The position numbers and the translations under genes were made by a program. The notes under the pieces are model-generated. The model did not search any database. It was not told where the DNA came from and saw only the letters and a list, made by a program, of their open reading frames with translations. 11,423 nt of DNA from an uncultured Zoogloea sp. (GTDB taxonomy: Bacteria > Pseudomonadota > Gammaproteobacteria > Burkholderiales > Rhodocyclaceae), in NCBI GenBank assembly GCA_937967645.1, contig CALBTT010000113.1:1-11423 (forward strand), written 5' to 3'. Positions 1-8,676 of the stretch are shown here, one piece after another; the first letter of the stretch is position 1; each line of letters starts with the position of its first letter.

Positions 1-50
1 TACGAGTGGGTGATTCGTGACTGGAGTTCAGACGTGTGCTCTTCCGATCT
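1..50 (-). other. Illumina P7/read-2 adapter (sequencing artefact)
   Basis: This is not genomic DNA. Bases 17-50 match the reverse complement of the TruSeq read-2 adapter, ending in GCTCTTCCGATCT. They are preceded by an 8-base index at 9-16 (GGTGATTC) and the P7 flow-cell remnant TACGAG at 1-6, where the usual AT at 7-8 reads TG. The index is the exact reverse complement of the one at 11405-11412. Translated, this stretch gives the spurious N-termini MIRDWSSDVCSSDL and MTGVQTCALPI, which are known adapter-derived contaminant peptides. The genuine insert starts at about base 51. Confidence 0.98.
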
Positions 51-250
51 TGGTGCACCAGCCCCGCCTGGTGCTGGCCGACGAGCCCACCGGCAACCTC
101 GATCCGGCCAATGCCCGGCGGGTGCTCGAGCTGCTGGCCGGGCGCATCCGCGAGGCCGGTGCCATCGGCATCCTGGTGACCCACTCGCTGGAGGCGGCGG
201 CTACCGCCGACCGGGTGCTGCGGCTCACCGCGCGGGGCCTCGAGGCATGA
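51..250 (+). CDS. ABC transporter ATP-binding protein, C-terminal fragment (LolD/MacB/YbbA type)
   Basis: This is the last ~66 codons of an ABC ATPase that would energise the FtsX-type permease encoded next. The first complete genuine codon is at 53. Visible parts are the Walker B and D-loop, LVLADEPTGNLDP, which is the form typical of the LolD/MacB/YbbA group, and the H-loop, LVTHSLEAA. The C-terminus, at about LTARGLEA, is short and normal. The Walker A motif, Q-loop and LSGGQ signature are missing only because the contig ends; family members are about 220-235 residues. An in-frame ATG at base 17 belongs to the adapter and is not a start. The TGA stop at 248-250 overlaps the permease ATG at 247-249 (ATGA), so the two genes are probably translationally coupled. 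The protein would be cytoplasmic and attached to the inner membrane. The substrate cannot be told from this piece. Confidence 0.93.
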
Positions 251-2781
251 GCGGACACTCTCGGCCGCCCGGACATCCTGCCCGCCGCCTGGCCCTGGCC
301 CCGGTGTTCCTGGGCTCCCTGGCCCGCCGGCGCATGGCGACCCTGTTCTCGCTGGCTGCCATCGTGCTCGGGGTGGCCCTCGGCATGGCCGTGCAGGTAG
401 TGCACGAGTCGGCGCTGGGCGAGTTCGGCCGCGGCCTGCGCACCTTGTCGGGCGAGGCCGATCTGCAGGTAGTGGGCCCACGGGGCGGCTTCGACGAGGC
501 CGTGTACACCCGCCTGGCCGCGCGGCCCGAGGTCGCTGCGGCCAGCCCGGTGCTGGAGATCGAGGCGCGCCTGGCGGGCCGGGAGGACAGCCTTACCGTG
601 CTGGGCGTGGATCTCTTCAGCCTGGCGCAGGTCAGTCCGCGCCTGCTGCCCCGCGCCACCGACGGCGAGGATCGCTTCGCCGCGCTGGCCGACGATGCGG
701 TGTTCCTCGCCGACGGGGCCGGCCAGACGCTGGGCTTGCGCCCGGGCGACCGCCTCCAGGTATTGGCCGGCAGCGCGCCCCTGGCCCTGCGCGTGGCCGG
801 CGATCTGCCGGGCCTGGAGGCCGGACGGCGTCTGGCGGTGATGGACATCGCCGGGGCCCAGTGGCATTTCGGCCGGGTCGGGCGGCTGACCCGGGTGGAC
901 CTGCGCCTGCGTGAAGGCTTCACCGCCGAGGCGGTGAGGGCGTCGCTGCAACCCGGGCTGCCCGCCGGTGTGCTGGTGCAGGTGCCGGAGGCGGCAGAGG
1001 ACGAGGCGGCGCGGCTGTCCCGCGCCTATCGGGTCAATCTCACCCTGCTGGCGGCCATTGCCTTGCTGACCGGCGGTTTTCTGGTGTTCTCGGCGCAGGC
1101 CCTGTCGGTGGTGCGGCGGCGTACCGAGTTCGCCTTCCTGCGCGCCCTGGGGCTGGCCCGGGCCACCTTGTTCCGCTGGTTGCTGGCCGAGGGGATCGCG
1201 GTGGGGCTGGCCGGTGGCGTGCTCGGGGTCGCCCTTGGTCATGCCCTGGCCTGGGGGGCGCTGTCCCTTCTGGGGGGCGACCTGGGGGCCGGCTACTTCT
1301 CCGGCCTGAGCCCCCGGCTGCAGTTCCAGCCGGAGACCAGCCTGATCTACGTGCTGTTGGGCGTGCTGGCCGGGCTGGCCGGAGCCTGGCTGCCGGCCCG
1401 GGAGGCCGCCACGGTGTTGCCGGCCCGTGCCCTCAAGGCCGGTGACGAGGCGGCCCTCGGCGATGGACGCGGCCATCCGCGCCTCGGCGGCGCCGTGCTG
1501 CTGGCTGGCCTGCCCGCCTGCCTGATTCCGCCGGTGGCCGGGCTGCCTCTGGGGGGTTATCTGGCGGTGGCGTGCATCCTGACCGGTGCGGTGCTGCTGC
1601 TGCCGGCACTCGCCGCGGGCCTGGTCCGTCTGCTGCCGGGGGACGGGCCGGTACCCGCGCGTCTGGCTGCTGCCCGTCTGGCGGCGGCACCCGGACATGC
1701 GGTGACGGCGGCGGCCGGGGTTCTGACCAGCGTGGCGCTGGCGGCGGCCATGGCCATCATGGTGGCGTCCTTCCGGGATTCGGTGGACCAATGGCTGGCC
1801 CAGGTCCTGCCGGCCGACCTGTACGTGCGGGCCGGCAAGGCCAGCGGCAGTGCCCATCTGGACGAAGCCCTGCAGGCCCGCCTGGCCGCGGTGCCAGGTG
1901 TTGCCAGGGTGGATTTCATCCGCCATGACAGCCTGCGCCTGACCGGGGGGCTGCCGCCGGTGGCGCTGATCGCCCGGCCGGTGGCGGTCGACGGCAGCAC
2001 CCTCCCGCTGGTGGGGCGCCGCCTAACGGCGGGAGACCTGCCTCCGGTATGGATCTCGGAGGCCTTGCAGGATCTGTACGGCTGGTCACCCGGCCAGCGG
2101 ATCGAGCTGCCCCTGGACGGGCGGCCGGTGCCCCTGCAGGTGGCCGGGGTGTGGCGGGATTACGCCCGCCAGACCGGTGCGGTGATGCTGGACCTGGCGC
2201 TCTATCGGCAACTGACCGGCGACCGCCAGGCCAATGATGCGGCGATCCATCTGGCCTCCGGCGCGTCCGTCGATGGGGTGGCCGAGGCGCTGGCCGGGCT
2301 GGCCGGGCCCGGGGCGCTGGAGATCGCCCGGCCGGGCGAGATCCGCGCCCTCAGCCTGCGCATCTTCGACCGTACCTTCGCGGTGACCTACCTGCTCGAG
2401 GCGGTGGCTGTGGCGATCGGGCTGGCCGGCGTGGCGGCCAGCTTCGCCGCGCTGGCGGCGGCCCGCCGGCGGGAGTTCGGGATGCTCCGCCACCTGGGCC
2501 TGAGCCGCCGCCAGATCGGCGCGATGCTGGCGCGGGAAGGCGCCCTGACCGCCGGGGTCGGCGTGGTCGGTGGCCTGCTCGCCGGCGGGGCGATCGGCCT
2601 GGTGCTGATCGAGGTGGTGAATCGGCAGAGTTTCCACTGGAGCATGGACCTGCATGTGCCGTGGCTGTCGCTGCTGCTGTTCGGCGGCGGCCTGGTGGCC
2701 CTGGCGGCCCTGGCCGCCGTGGTGGCGGGCCGTCAGGCCATGGCGCGGAGCGCCGTGCTGGCCGTGCGGGAGGACTGGTGA
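247..2781 (+). CDS. ABC transporter permease with two FtsX/MacB-like domains (YbbP/AttFG-like)
   Basis: An 844-residue inner-membrane permease of the FtsX (type VII ABC) class. An N-terminal helix at about residues 30-50 is followed by a periplasmic MacB-PCD-like domain at about 55-260. A first FtsX domain has helices near 265-286, 312-342 and 367-385. Central hydrophobic segments lie near 415-462 and 486-508. A second periplasmic domain spans about 515-700, and a second FtsX domain has helices near 712-738, 765-790 and 803-828. Both FtsX domains carry the cytoplasmic coupling pattern after their first helix: RRRTEFAFLRALGL at 290-303 and ARRREFGMLRHLGLSRRQI at 739-757. The double-domain form resembles YbbP, so one chain may supply both halves of the transporter. 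Family members extract or move lipids, lipoproteins or peptides by mechanotransmission and do not form a classical channel. The ATG at 247 is chosen because it overlaps the ATPase stop; the open frame upstream to base 10 is ATPase DNA in another frame plus adapter. The next gene overlaps by one base. Confidence 0.93.
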   Translation: MSGHSRPPGHPARRLALAPVFLGSLARRRMATLFSLAAIVLGVALGMAVQVVHESALGEFGRGLRTLSGEADLQVVGPRGGFDEAVYTRLAARPEVAAASPVLEIEARLAGREDSLTVLGVDLFSLAQVSPRLLPRATDGEDRFAALADDAVFLADGAGQTLGLRPGDRLQVLAGSAPLALRVAGDLPGLEAGRRLAVMDIAGAQWHFGRVGRLTRVDLRLREGFTAEAVRASLQPGLPAGVLVQVPEAAEDEAARLSRAYRVNLTLLAAIALLTGGFLVFSAQALSVVRRRTEFAFLRALGLARATLFRWLLAEGIAVGLAGGVLGVALGHALAWGALSLLGGDLGAGYFSGLSPRLQFQPETSLIYVLLGVLAGLAGAWLPAREAATVLPARALKAGDEAALGDGRGHPRLGGAVLLAGLPACLIPPVAGLPLGGYLAVACILTGAVLLLPALAAGLVRLLPGDGPVPARLAAARLAAAPGHAVTAAAGVLTSVALAAAMAIMVASFRDSVDQWLAQVLPADLYVRAGKASGSAHLDEALQARLAAVPGVARVDFIRHDSLRLTGGLPPVALIARPVAVDGSTLPLVGRRLTAGDLPPVWISEALQDLYGWSPGQRIELPLDGRPVPLQVAGVWRDYARQTGAVMLDLALYRQLTGDRQANDAAIHLASGASVDGVAEALAGLAGPGALEIARPGEIRALSLRIFDRTFAVTYLLEAVAVAIGLAGVAASFAALAAARRREFGMLRHLGLSRRQIGAMLAREGALTAGVGVVGGLLAGGAIGLVLIEVVNRQSFHWSMDLHVPWLSLLLFGGGLVALAALAAVVAGRQAMARSAVLAVREDW

Positions 2782-3848
2782 TGCAGCGACGACGATTCCT
2801 CATGACCCTGCCGGCCATGGCTGCAGGCCCGGCCCTCGGGGCGGGATTCGACCCCGTCCTGCCCGGCCGGCCGCTGGTGTTTCCCGCCGACCACGGGGCC
2901 CATCCGGCGTTCCGCACCGAGTGGTGGTACGCGACGGGCTGGCTGACCCAGCCGGACGGCAAGCCGCTGGGCTTCCAGGTCACCTTCTTCCGGGTGCGCA
3001 CCGGCCTGGGCGAGGGCAATCCCAGCGCCTTCGCCCCGCGTCAGCTGGTCCTGGCCCACGCAGCCATCGCCGACCCCGGCCTGGGCCGCCTGCGCCACGA
3101 CGAGCGCTCGGCCCGCGTCGGGCTGGGGCCGGCCGGTTTCGATACCCGTACGACCCGGGTGTGGGTGGGGGACTGGCGTTTCGAACTGGCGGGCGACCGC
3201 TACCAGGCCGAGGTGACAGCCCGCGATTTTGCCTACCGGCTCGAACTGGTGCCGGACGGCCCACCCCTGTTGCAGGGGCAGGGCGGCTTCAGCCGCAAGG
3301 CGGCCGATCCGCGCCATGCCAGCTACTACTACAGCCGCCCGCAGCTGCGGGTGAGTGGCCAGCTCAGCCTGGATGGCGTCGCCCGGCCGGTCAGCGGCAA
3401 GGCCTGGCTGGACCACGAGTGGTCCAGCGAGCTGCTGCCCGAGGGCGCCCAGGGCTGGGACTGGATCGGCCTCAACCTGGATGACGGCAGCGGGCTGATG
3501 GCCTTCCGCCTGCGCGACGCGGCGGGGCAGGCCTTGTGGTCAGCGGCGACCCTGAGGCCCGCCGGCCAGTCCGGTCAGGTGCAGCCGCGCGAGGCGGTGA
3601 GTTTCACGCCCCTGCGCCAGTGGCACTCGCCGAGATCGGGCATCGACTGGCCGGTGGCCTGGCGGGTGCAGGTGGGGGCGCGCAGCCTGGAGTTGCAGCC
3701 GCTTATCGACGATCAGGAACTGGACAGCCGGCGCTCCACCGGCTCGATCTACTGGGAGGGCGCGGTGCGGGCGCTGGAGGGGGGGCGCGAAGTGGGGCGC
3801 GGCTACCTGGAGATGACCGGGTATGGAAAGCGGATCCGGGTGGGCTAG
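2781..3848 (+). CDS. Secreted lipocalin-like CrtC/AttH-domain protein (putative hydratase/hydrolase)
   Basis: A 355-residue protein of the carotenoid 1,2-hydratase-like (CrtC/AttH, double-lipocalin) family. The N-terminus MQRRRFLMTLPAMAAG has the RRxFL core of a twin-arginine leader and a hydrophobic stretch, so it is probably exported folded to the periplasm. Family hallmarks are EWWYATGWL at 47-55, HASYYYSRPQL at 179-189, GKAWLDHEWSS at 206-216, WDWIGLNLDDG at 226-236, and the C-terminal YWEGAV at 324-329 followed by GYLEMTGYG at 341-349. Length is normal. The true substrate of most non-carotenoid members is unknown, and no carotenoid genes lie here, so a carotenoid role should not be assumed. 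The ATG at 2781 shares one base with the permease stop (TGATG), which fixes this start over in-frame ATGs further upstream. The order ATPase, FtsX permease, AttH-like protein recurs in proteobacteria. I infer that the protein acts on, or receives, what the transporter handles. Confidence 0.88.
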   Translation: MQRRRFLMTLPAMAAGPALGAGFDPVLPGRPLVFPADHGAHPAFRTEWWYATGWLTQPDGKPLGFQVTFFRVRTGLGEGNPSAFAPRQLVLAHAAIADPGLGRLRHDERSARVGLGPAGFDTRTTRVWVGDWRFELAGDRYQAEVTARDFAYRLELVPDGPPLLQGQGGFSRKAADPRHASYYYSRPQLRVSGQLSLDGVARPVSGKAWLDHEWSSELLPEGAQGWDWIGLNLDDGSGLMAFRLRDAAGQALWSAATLRPAGQSGQVQPREAVSFTPLRQWHSPRSGIDWPVAWRVQVGARSLELQPLIDDQELDSRRSTGSIYWEGAVRALEGGREVGRGYLEMTGYGKRIRVG

Positions 3849-3856
3849 GACTGCCG

Positions 3857-3888
3857 GTGGGCGCGAGTGAGTGAGGTTCGCGACCCAC
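3857..3888. terminator. Bulged hairpin between convergent genes (candidate terminator)
   Basis: GTGGG plus CGCGA (3857-3866) pairs with TCGCG (3878-3882) and CCCAC (3884-3888). This gives ten base pairs with one bulged A at 3883 and an 11-base loop. It lies in the 46-base gap between the stop of the AttH-like gene and the stop of vapC on the other strand. There is no U-tract on either side, so it is not a standard intrinsic terminator. It may protect transcript ends or slow polymerase. Confidence 0.4.
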
Positions 3889-3890
3889 GT

Positions 3891-3907
3891 GCTTTCAGCT
3901 TGAAAGC
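3891..3907. repeat. 7-bp perfect inverted repeat over the vapC stop codon
   Basis: GCTTTCA (3891-3897), a 3-base spacer, then TGAAAGC (3901-3907). The repeat includes the vapC TGA stop (3897-3895 on the minus strand) and its last codons. With the larger hairpin at 3857-3888 it makes two successive hairpins where the two convergent transcripts meet. No U-tract follows, so a termination role is only a guess. Confidence 0.4.
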
Positions 3908-4302
3908 CAGTTTTCCAGACGCAGGCCGGGAACACGCTGGAATTCGCGCAGGTTGTTGGTAACCAAGGTGAGGTCGAGGGCGCGGCAATGGGCCGCGATC
4001 AGCAGATCGTTACCGCCGATGATCTGGCCTTGGGCTTCCAGTGTGGCGCGGATATCACCGTAATGCCGGTCGGCCTCACCATCGAGAGGCAGGACGGGCA
4101 GGTGCTTGAGCAAGGCTTCCACGCGTTGTGTCAGGGCGGGGGACGCGCGCTTGGCCGCGCCGTAACGGAGTTCGCAGGCAACGATGACGCTTGTGCAGGC
4201 CGCATCGGCAGCCAGCGCTGCCAGATGTGCCGTGGCTGGACCCTGTGGGTCTTTGATCAGGTGCGACAGGATGTTGGTGTCGAGCAGATGGCTGGCAGGC
4301 AT
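3895..4302 (-). CDS. vapC: VapC-family PIN-domain ribonuclease toxin
   Basis: A 135-residue PIN-domain endoribonuclease, the toxin of a type II toxin-antitoxin pair. VapC proteins cut specific RNAs (initiator tRNA or 23S rRNA in studied cases) in a Mg2+-dependent way. The acidic active site is complete: D8 in LLDTNILSHL, E44 in CELRYGAAKR and D99 in GGNDLLIAAH. These are followed by the TLVTNNLREF segment at 112-121 that normally carries the last conserved residues. Length is normal (130-140). The ATG at 4302-4300 overlaps the vapB stop by one base (TGATG on the minus strand), so the toxin is probably made by translational coupling to its antitoxin. LLDTNILS, ELRYGAAK and TNNLREF suggest the enteric/proteobacterial VapC group. 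Target RNA is not predictable from sequence alone. All catalytic residues are present, so it looks functional. Confidence 0.95.
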   Translation of the reverse strand: MPASHLLDTNILSHLIKDPQGPATAHLAALAADAACTSVIVACELRYGAAKRASPALTQRVEALLKHLPVLPLDGEADRHYGDIRATLEAQGQIIGGNDLLIAAHCRALDLTLVTNNLREFQRVPGLRLENWLSS

Positions 4303-4541
4303 CAGAGAATGTCCTCCGGGGCCGGCGGCGGGTCCGGGAGCTCGGGGATGTCCTCATCCAGCGCTTCCCAGCTTGCCAGCAGATCGAGCAGACCGTTGCC
4401 GGAAGGCAGCGGTTCGATGATCAGGCAGTTTCCTTCCTTGCGGACGATGGCCTGGGTGCCTGCCAGTTCGAATTCGCGAGGAATCCGGATGGCTTGATTA
4501 CGCCCATTCCGAAAGAGTGACGCATGACGTATTCCGCTCAT
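4302..4541 (-). CDS. vapB: VapB-family antitoxin (SpoVT/AbrB swapped-hairpin DNA-binding domain)
   Basis: A 79-residue antitoxin that binds and blocks VapC and represses its own operon. The N-terminal ~45 residues form the AbrB/SpoVT-type DNA-binding fold, with the typical SLFRNGRNQAIRIPREFEL at residues 8-26. The acidic, proline-rich tail has the pattern that wraps a PIN toxin: LLDLLASWEALDEDIPELP at 51-69. The ATG at 4541-4539 is preceded by AAGGA at 4554-4550 with 8 bases of spacing, which supports this start. The gene precedes vapC with a one-base overlap, the usual order. The promoter with overlapping palindrome at 4563-4603 indicates autorepression by the VapB/VapBC complex, as known for the family. 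Confidence 0.94.
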   Translation of the reverse strand: MSGIRHASLFRNGRNQAIRIPREFELAGTQAIVRKEGNCLIIEPLPSGNGLLDLLASWEALDEDIPELPDPPPAPEDIL

Positions 4542-4562
4542 GATGGGAGTCCTTGAATGTGG

Positions 4563-4584
4563 GGCCTATGCCTTAGCATAGGCC
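4563..4584. promoter_or_regulatory. Candidate VapBC operator, perfect 9-bp inverted repeat
   Basis: GGCCTATGC (4563-4571), a 4-base spacer, then GCATAGGCC (4576-4584): nine of nine positions pair. The right arm covers most of the vapBC -10 element (4580-4575) and the left arm covers the expected start of transcription, so a bound protein would exclude polymerase. VapB proteins bind palindromes placed like this. The site lies 22 bases upstream of the vapB start codon. Confidence 0.8.
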
Positions 4585-4603
4585 TGAGCTGGCGCCCTGT
4601 CAA
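4575..4603 (-). promoter_or_regulatory. Sigma-70-type promoter of vapBC
   Basis: Read on the minus strand, a perfect -35 TTGACA (4603-4598) is followed by exactly 17 bases and a -10 TATGCT (4580-4575; 4 of 6 matches, keeping the key A and last T). Transcription should start near 4568, giving a leader of about 27 bases that contains the AAGGA ribosome site. The -10 is inside the palindrome described as the operator. Confidence 0.82.
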
Positions 4604-4650
4604 AACCGGCTCCCTGTTGGTTTGCAAGAGCACGTCCAGGGCCGCCTAGT

Positions 4651-4683
4651 GCCTGCAGCGGCGGCCTGCAGCGGCCTGCAGCG
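4651..4683. repeat. Three direct copies of GCCTGCAGCG
   Basis: Copies lie at 4651-4660, 4664-4673 and 4674-4683; the first is separated from the second by GCG. Each contains the palindrome CTGCAG. They sit between the stop of the solute-binding gene and the vapBC promoter. They could form alternative small hairpins in the mRNA 3' end or be a slippage product. No U-tract follows, so this is not a clear terminator. Confidence 0.6.
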
Positions 4684-4698
4684 GGTGTATCTGGCGCC

Positions 4699-5844
4699 TC
4701 AGAACATCAGCCGGCAGCCGCGCCCGACGATGCTGATGTCCACGTAGTGGGAGCCGGCGTGGCGGGCTGCCGAGTACTCCACCGGAAAGCCCCCCAGGTC
4801 GAACTTCTTCATGCCTTCCAGGGCCTGGGCCAGCTTGCTGCGGGTCGGTGCCGGGCCCGCCAGGCGCAGGCCCTCCAGTACCACCCGGGTGGTGGCGTAG
4901 GCCTCCAGGTGGAAGATGGTCGGCTGCACGCCGGCGTCGGCATATTTGCGGAAATCGTCCTGGAAGCGCCGAACCAGCGGAATGGCCGCGTTGTTGAGGT
5001 TGGGCATCACCTGGGCGATCACGATGCCGCGGGTCGCATCCTCCCCGGCAATCTGGCACAGGCTCTCGGCGTTGCCATAGGACGGGGTGGCCAGCGGGGC
5101 GGTGATGCCCTTGCTGCGGTAGGCCTTGACGAACTCGCCCGCCAGCTGGGAAGGGCTGACCAGGTAGACGATGTCGGGTTGTGCCGCACCCAGGCTCTGC
5201 GCCGCGCCGGTCAGCTGTTCGGCCTTGCTGCCGACGGGCAGGGCCGCCTTGGCGACGACCTGGGCGGTCTTGTCCTTGAAGAGGGACTCGAGGGTTGCCA
5301 GTCCGGCATGGCCGAAGGGGACGTCGGCATAGGCCACGGCGATGCGCTTGAGGCCGGTGCTGGTGGCGTGCTCGGCCAGCTTGCGGTATTGCTCCTGGTC
5401 GCTGGCGCGGACATGGAACACATAGGGGTTGAGCGGCTCGCGCAGGGGCTGGGCCCCGGGCACGACGCCGATCACCGGGAACATCCGGGTTTCCGGCAGG
5501 CGCTCCTTGAGGATCCGGCTGAAGGTCAGCGAGCCCACCGGCATCAGCGCCGCGATCGCGTCGGAGGCGGCGGCCTCGTTGAAGCGGGCCAGGGCCGTCT
5601 CCGGCTTGTATTCATCGTCCAGGTCCCGCAAGGCCAGCTGCCGGCCATGGATGCCGCCGGCGGCGTTGGCGGCCTTCAGGCCCACGCGGATGCCGAGGTT
5701 GTATTCCACGGCCTCCTTGGAGACGGGGCCGGTCAGGGGCGCCACGTGGGCGAGGGTCAGTTCGCCGGCGGCCATGACGGCGCCGGACAGCAGGGTTGCG
5801 GCCACGGCAGCGAGGCCGAGGCGGTGCAGGCGGTGAAGGGGCAT
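4699..5844 (-). CDS. Periplasmic substrate-binding protein of an ABC importer (LivK/Peripla_BP_6 type)
   Basis: A 381-residue type I periplasmic binding protein. Residues 1-26 form a signal peptide (MPLHRLHRLGLAAVAATLL, then GAVMAA, cleaved near 25-26). The mature chain starts with LTLAHVAPLTGPVSKEAVEYN (29-49), then GIRVGLKAANAAGGIHGRQL (51-70) and a DDEYKPETALARFNE segment (76-90). This is the standard opening of branched-chain amino-acid/amide binding proteins. The second lobe runs through GLKRIAVAYADVPFGHAG (164-181) and DIVYLVSPSQLAGEFVKAYR (224-243). The start at 5844 is preferred over an upstream in-frame ATG at 5949: it begins the signal peptide and has GAGGAG at 5857-5852 with 7 bases of spacing. 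No permease or ATPase genes are adjacent, so it is an orphan component. It may serve a distant importer, or act as a sensor or chaperone partner. The ligand is unknown; relatives bind amino acids, amides, urea or aromatic acids. Confidence 0.9.
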   Translation of the reverse strand: MPLHRLHRLGLAAVAATLLSGAVMAAGELTLAHVAPLTGPVSKEAVEYNLGIRVGLKAANAAGGIHGRQLALRDLDDEYKPETALARFNEAAASDAIAALMPVGSLTFSRILKERLPETRMFPVIGVVPGAQPLREPLNPYVFHVRASDQEQYRKLAEHATSTGLKRIAVAYADVPFGHAGLATLESLFKDKTAQVVAKAALPVGSKAEQLTGAAQSLGAAQPDIVYLVSPSQLAGEFVKAYRSKGITAPLATPSYGNAESLCQIAGEDATRGIVIAQVMPNLNNAAIPLVRRFQDDFRKYADAGVQPTIFHLEAYATTRVVLEGLRLAGPAPTRSKLAQALEGMKKFDLGGFPVEYSAARHAGSHYVDISIVGRGCRLMF

Positions 5845-5944
5845 GGACTGTCTCCTCGGGATGCCGACGCCATCAGGGGCGCGCGGAAAGGTCCATGCCT
5901 GGCGGACCTCCGTGGAATCCCGGCTATTGTTGTGAAGGTCCTGA

Positions 5945-5950
5945 ATCATA
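5945..5950 (-). promoter_or_regulatory. Possible -10 element for the solute-binding gene
   Basis: On the minus strand TATGAT (5950-5945) matches the -10 consensus at five of six positions. It lies about 100 bases upstream of the chosen start codon. The hexamer 17 bases further up, TACGCA, is a poor -35 (three of six), so an activator or an alternative sigma factor may be needed. This is a weak call. Confidence 0.3.
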
Positions 5951-5987
5951 CTTGCGGCCGTGCCATTTGCGTATGCGGCGCATGCGT

Positions 5988-6015
5988 CTTGAAGTCCTGG
6001 TTTCGTCCCCCATCT
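5988..6015 (+). promoter_or_regulatory. RpoH (sigma-32) heat-shock promoter of clpB
   Basis: CTTGAAG at 5988-5994 (consensus CTTGAAA), a 13-base spacer, and CCCCATCT at 6008-6015, a full match to the CCCCATNT -10 of the heat-shock sigma factor. Transcription should start near 6021, leaving a leader of about 22 bases before the clpB ATG at 6044. The leader carries GGAGG at 6035-6039, 4 bases from the start. The position directly in front of a disaggregase gene makes the assignment strong. Confidence 0.88.
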
Positions 6016-6043
6016 AAGCCTCAGACCAGAATCCGGAGGCCTT

Positions 6044-8623
<2,580 letters not shown>

Positions 8624-8651
8624 GCATCGTCTGAGCGCAGTCCGTCCGACC

Positions 8652-8676
8652 AAGCCCGCCGCAAGGCGGGCTTTTT
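8652..8676 (+). terminator. Intrinsic terminator of clpB
   Basis: A perfect 9-bp stem, AAGCCCGCC (8652-8660) with GGCGGGCTT (8665-8673), closes a GCAA tetraloop of the stable GNRA type. The run of five T at 8672-8676 overlaps the end of the stem. It lies 28 bases after the clpB stop. Its right edge touches the stop codon (8678-8676) of the regulator gene on the other strand. Read from that side the stem is followed by only two T, so it should work mainly for clpB. Confidence 0.92.

Noticed and set aside
10..246. N-terminal extension of the permease starting MIRDWSSDVCSSDL
   Set aside because: The first bases are adapter, and the rest is ATPase coding sequence read in the wrong frame. The ATGA overlap at 247 gives the real start.
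28..1926. A 632-codon minus-strand open frame over the ATPase and permease, ending in KIGRAHV
   Set aside because: A GC-driven shadow rich in Q, G and R, and its C-terminal peptide is the adapter in translation. The plus-strand permease explains the DNA.
5845..5949. 35-residue N-terminal extension of the solute-binding protein
   Set aside because: The added residues are not signal-peptide-like and precede a perfect ribosome site and signal peptide start at 5844.
5950..5975. A minus-strand TGGCAC resembling a -24 element for the solute-binding gene
   Set aside because: The matching -12 TTGC is absent at the required distance (CAAG occurs instead), so it is not a sigma-54 promoter.
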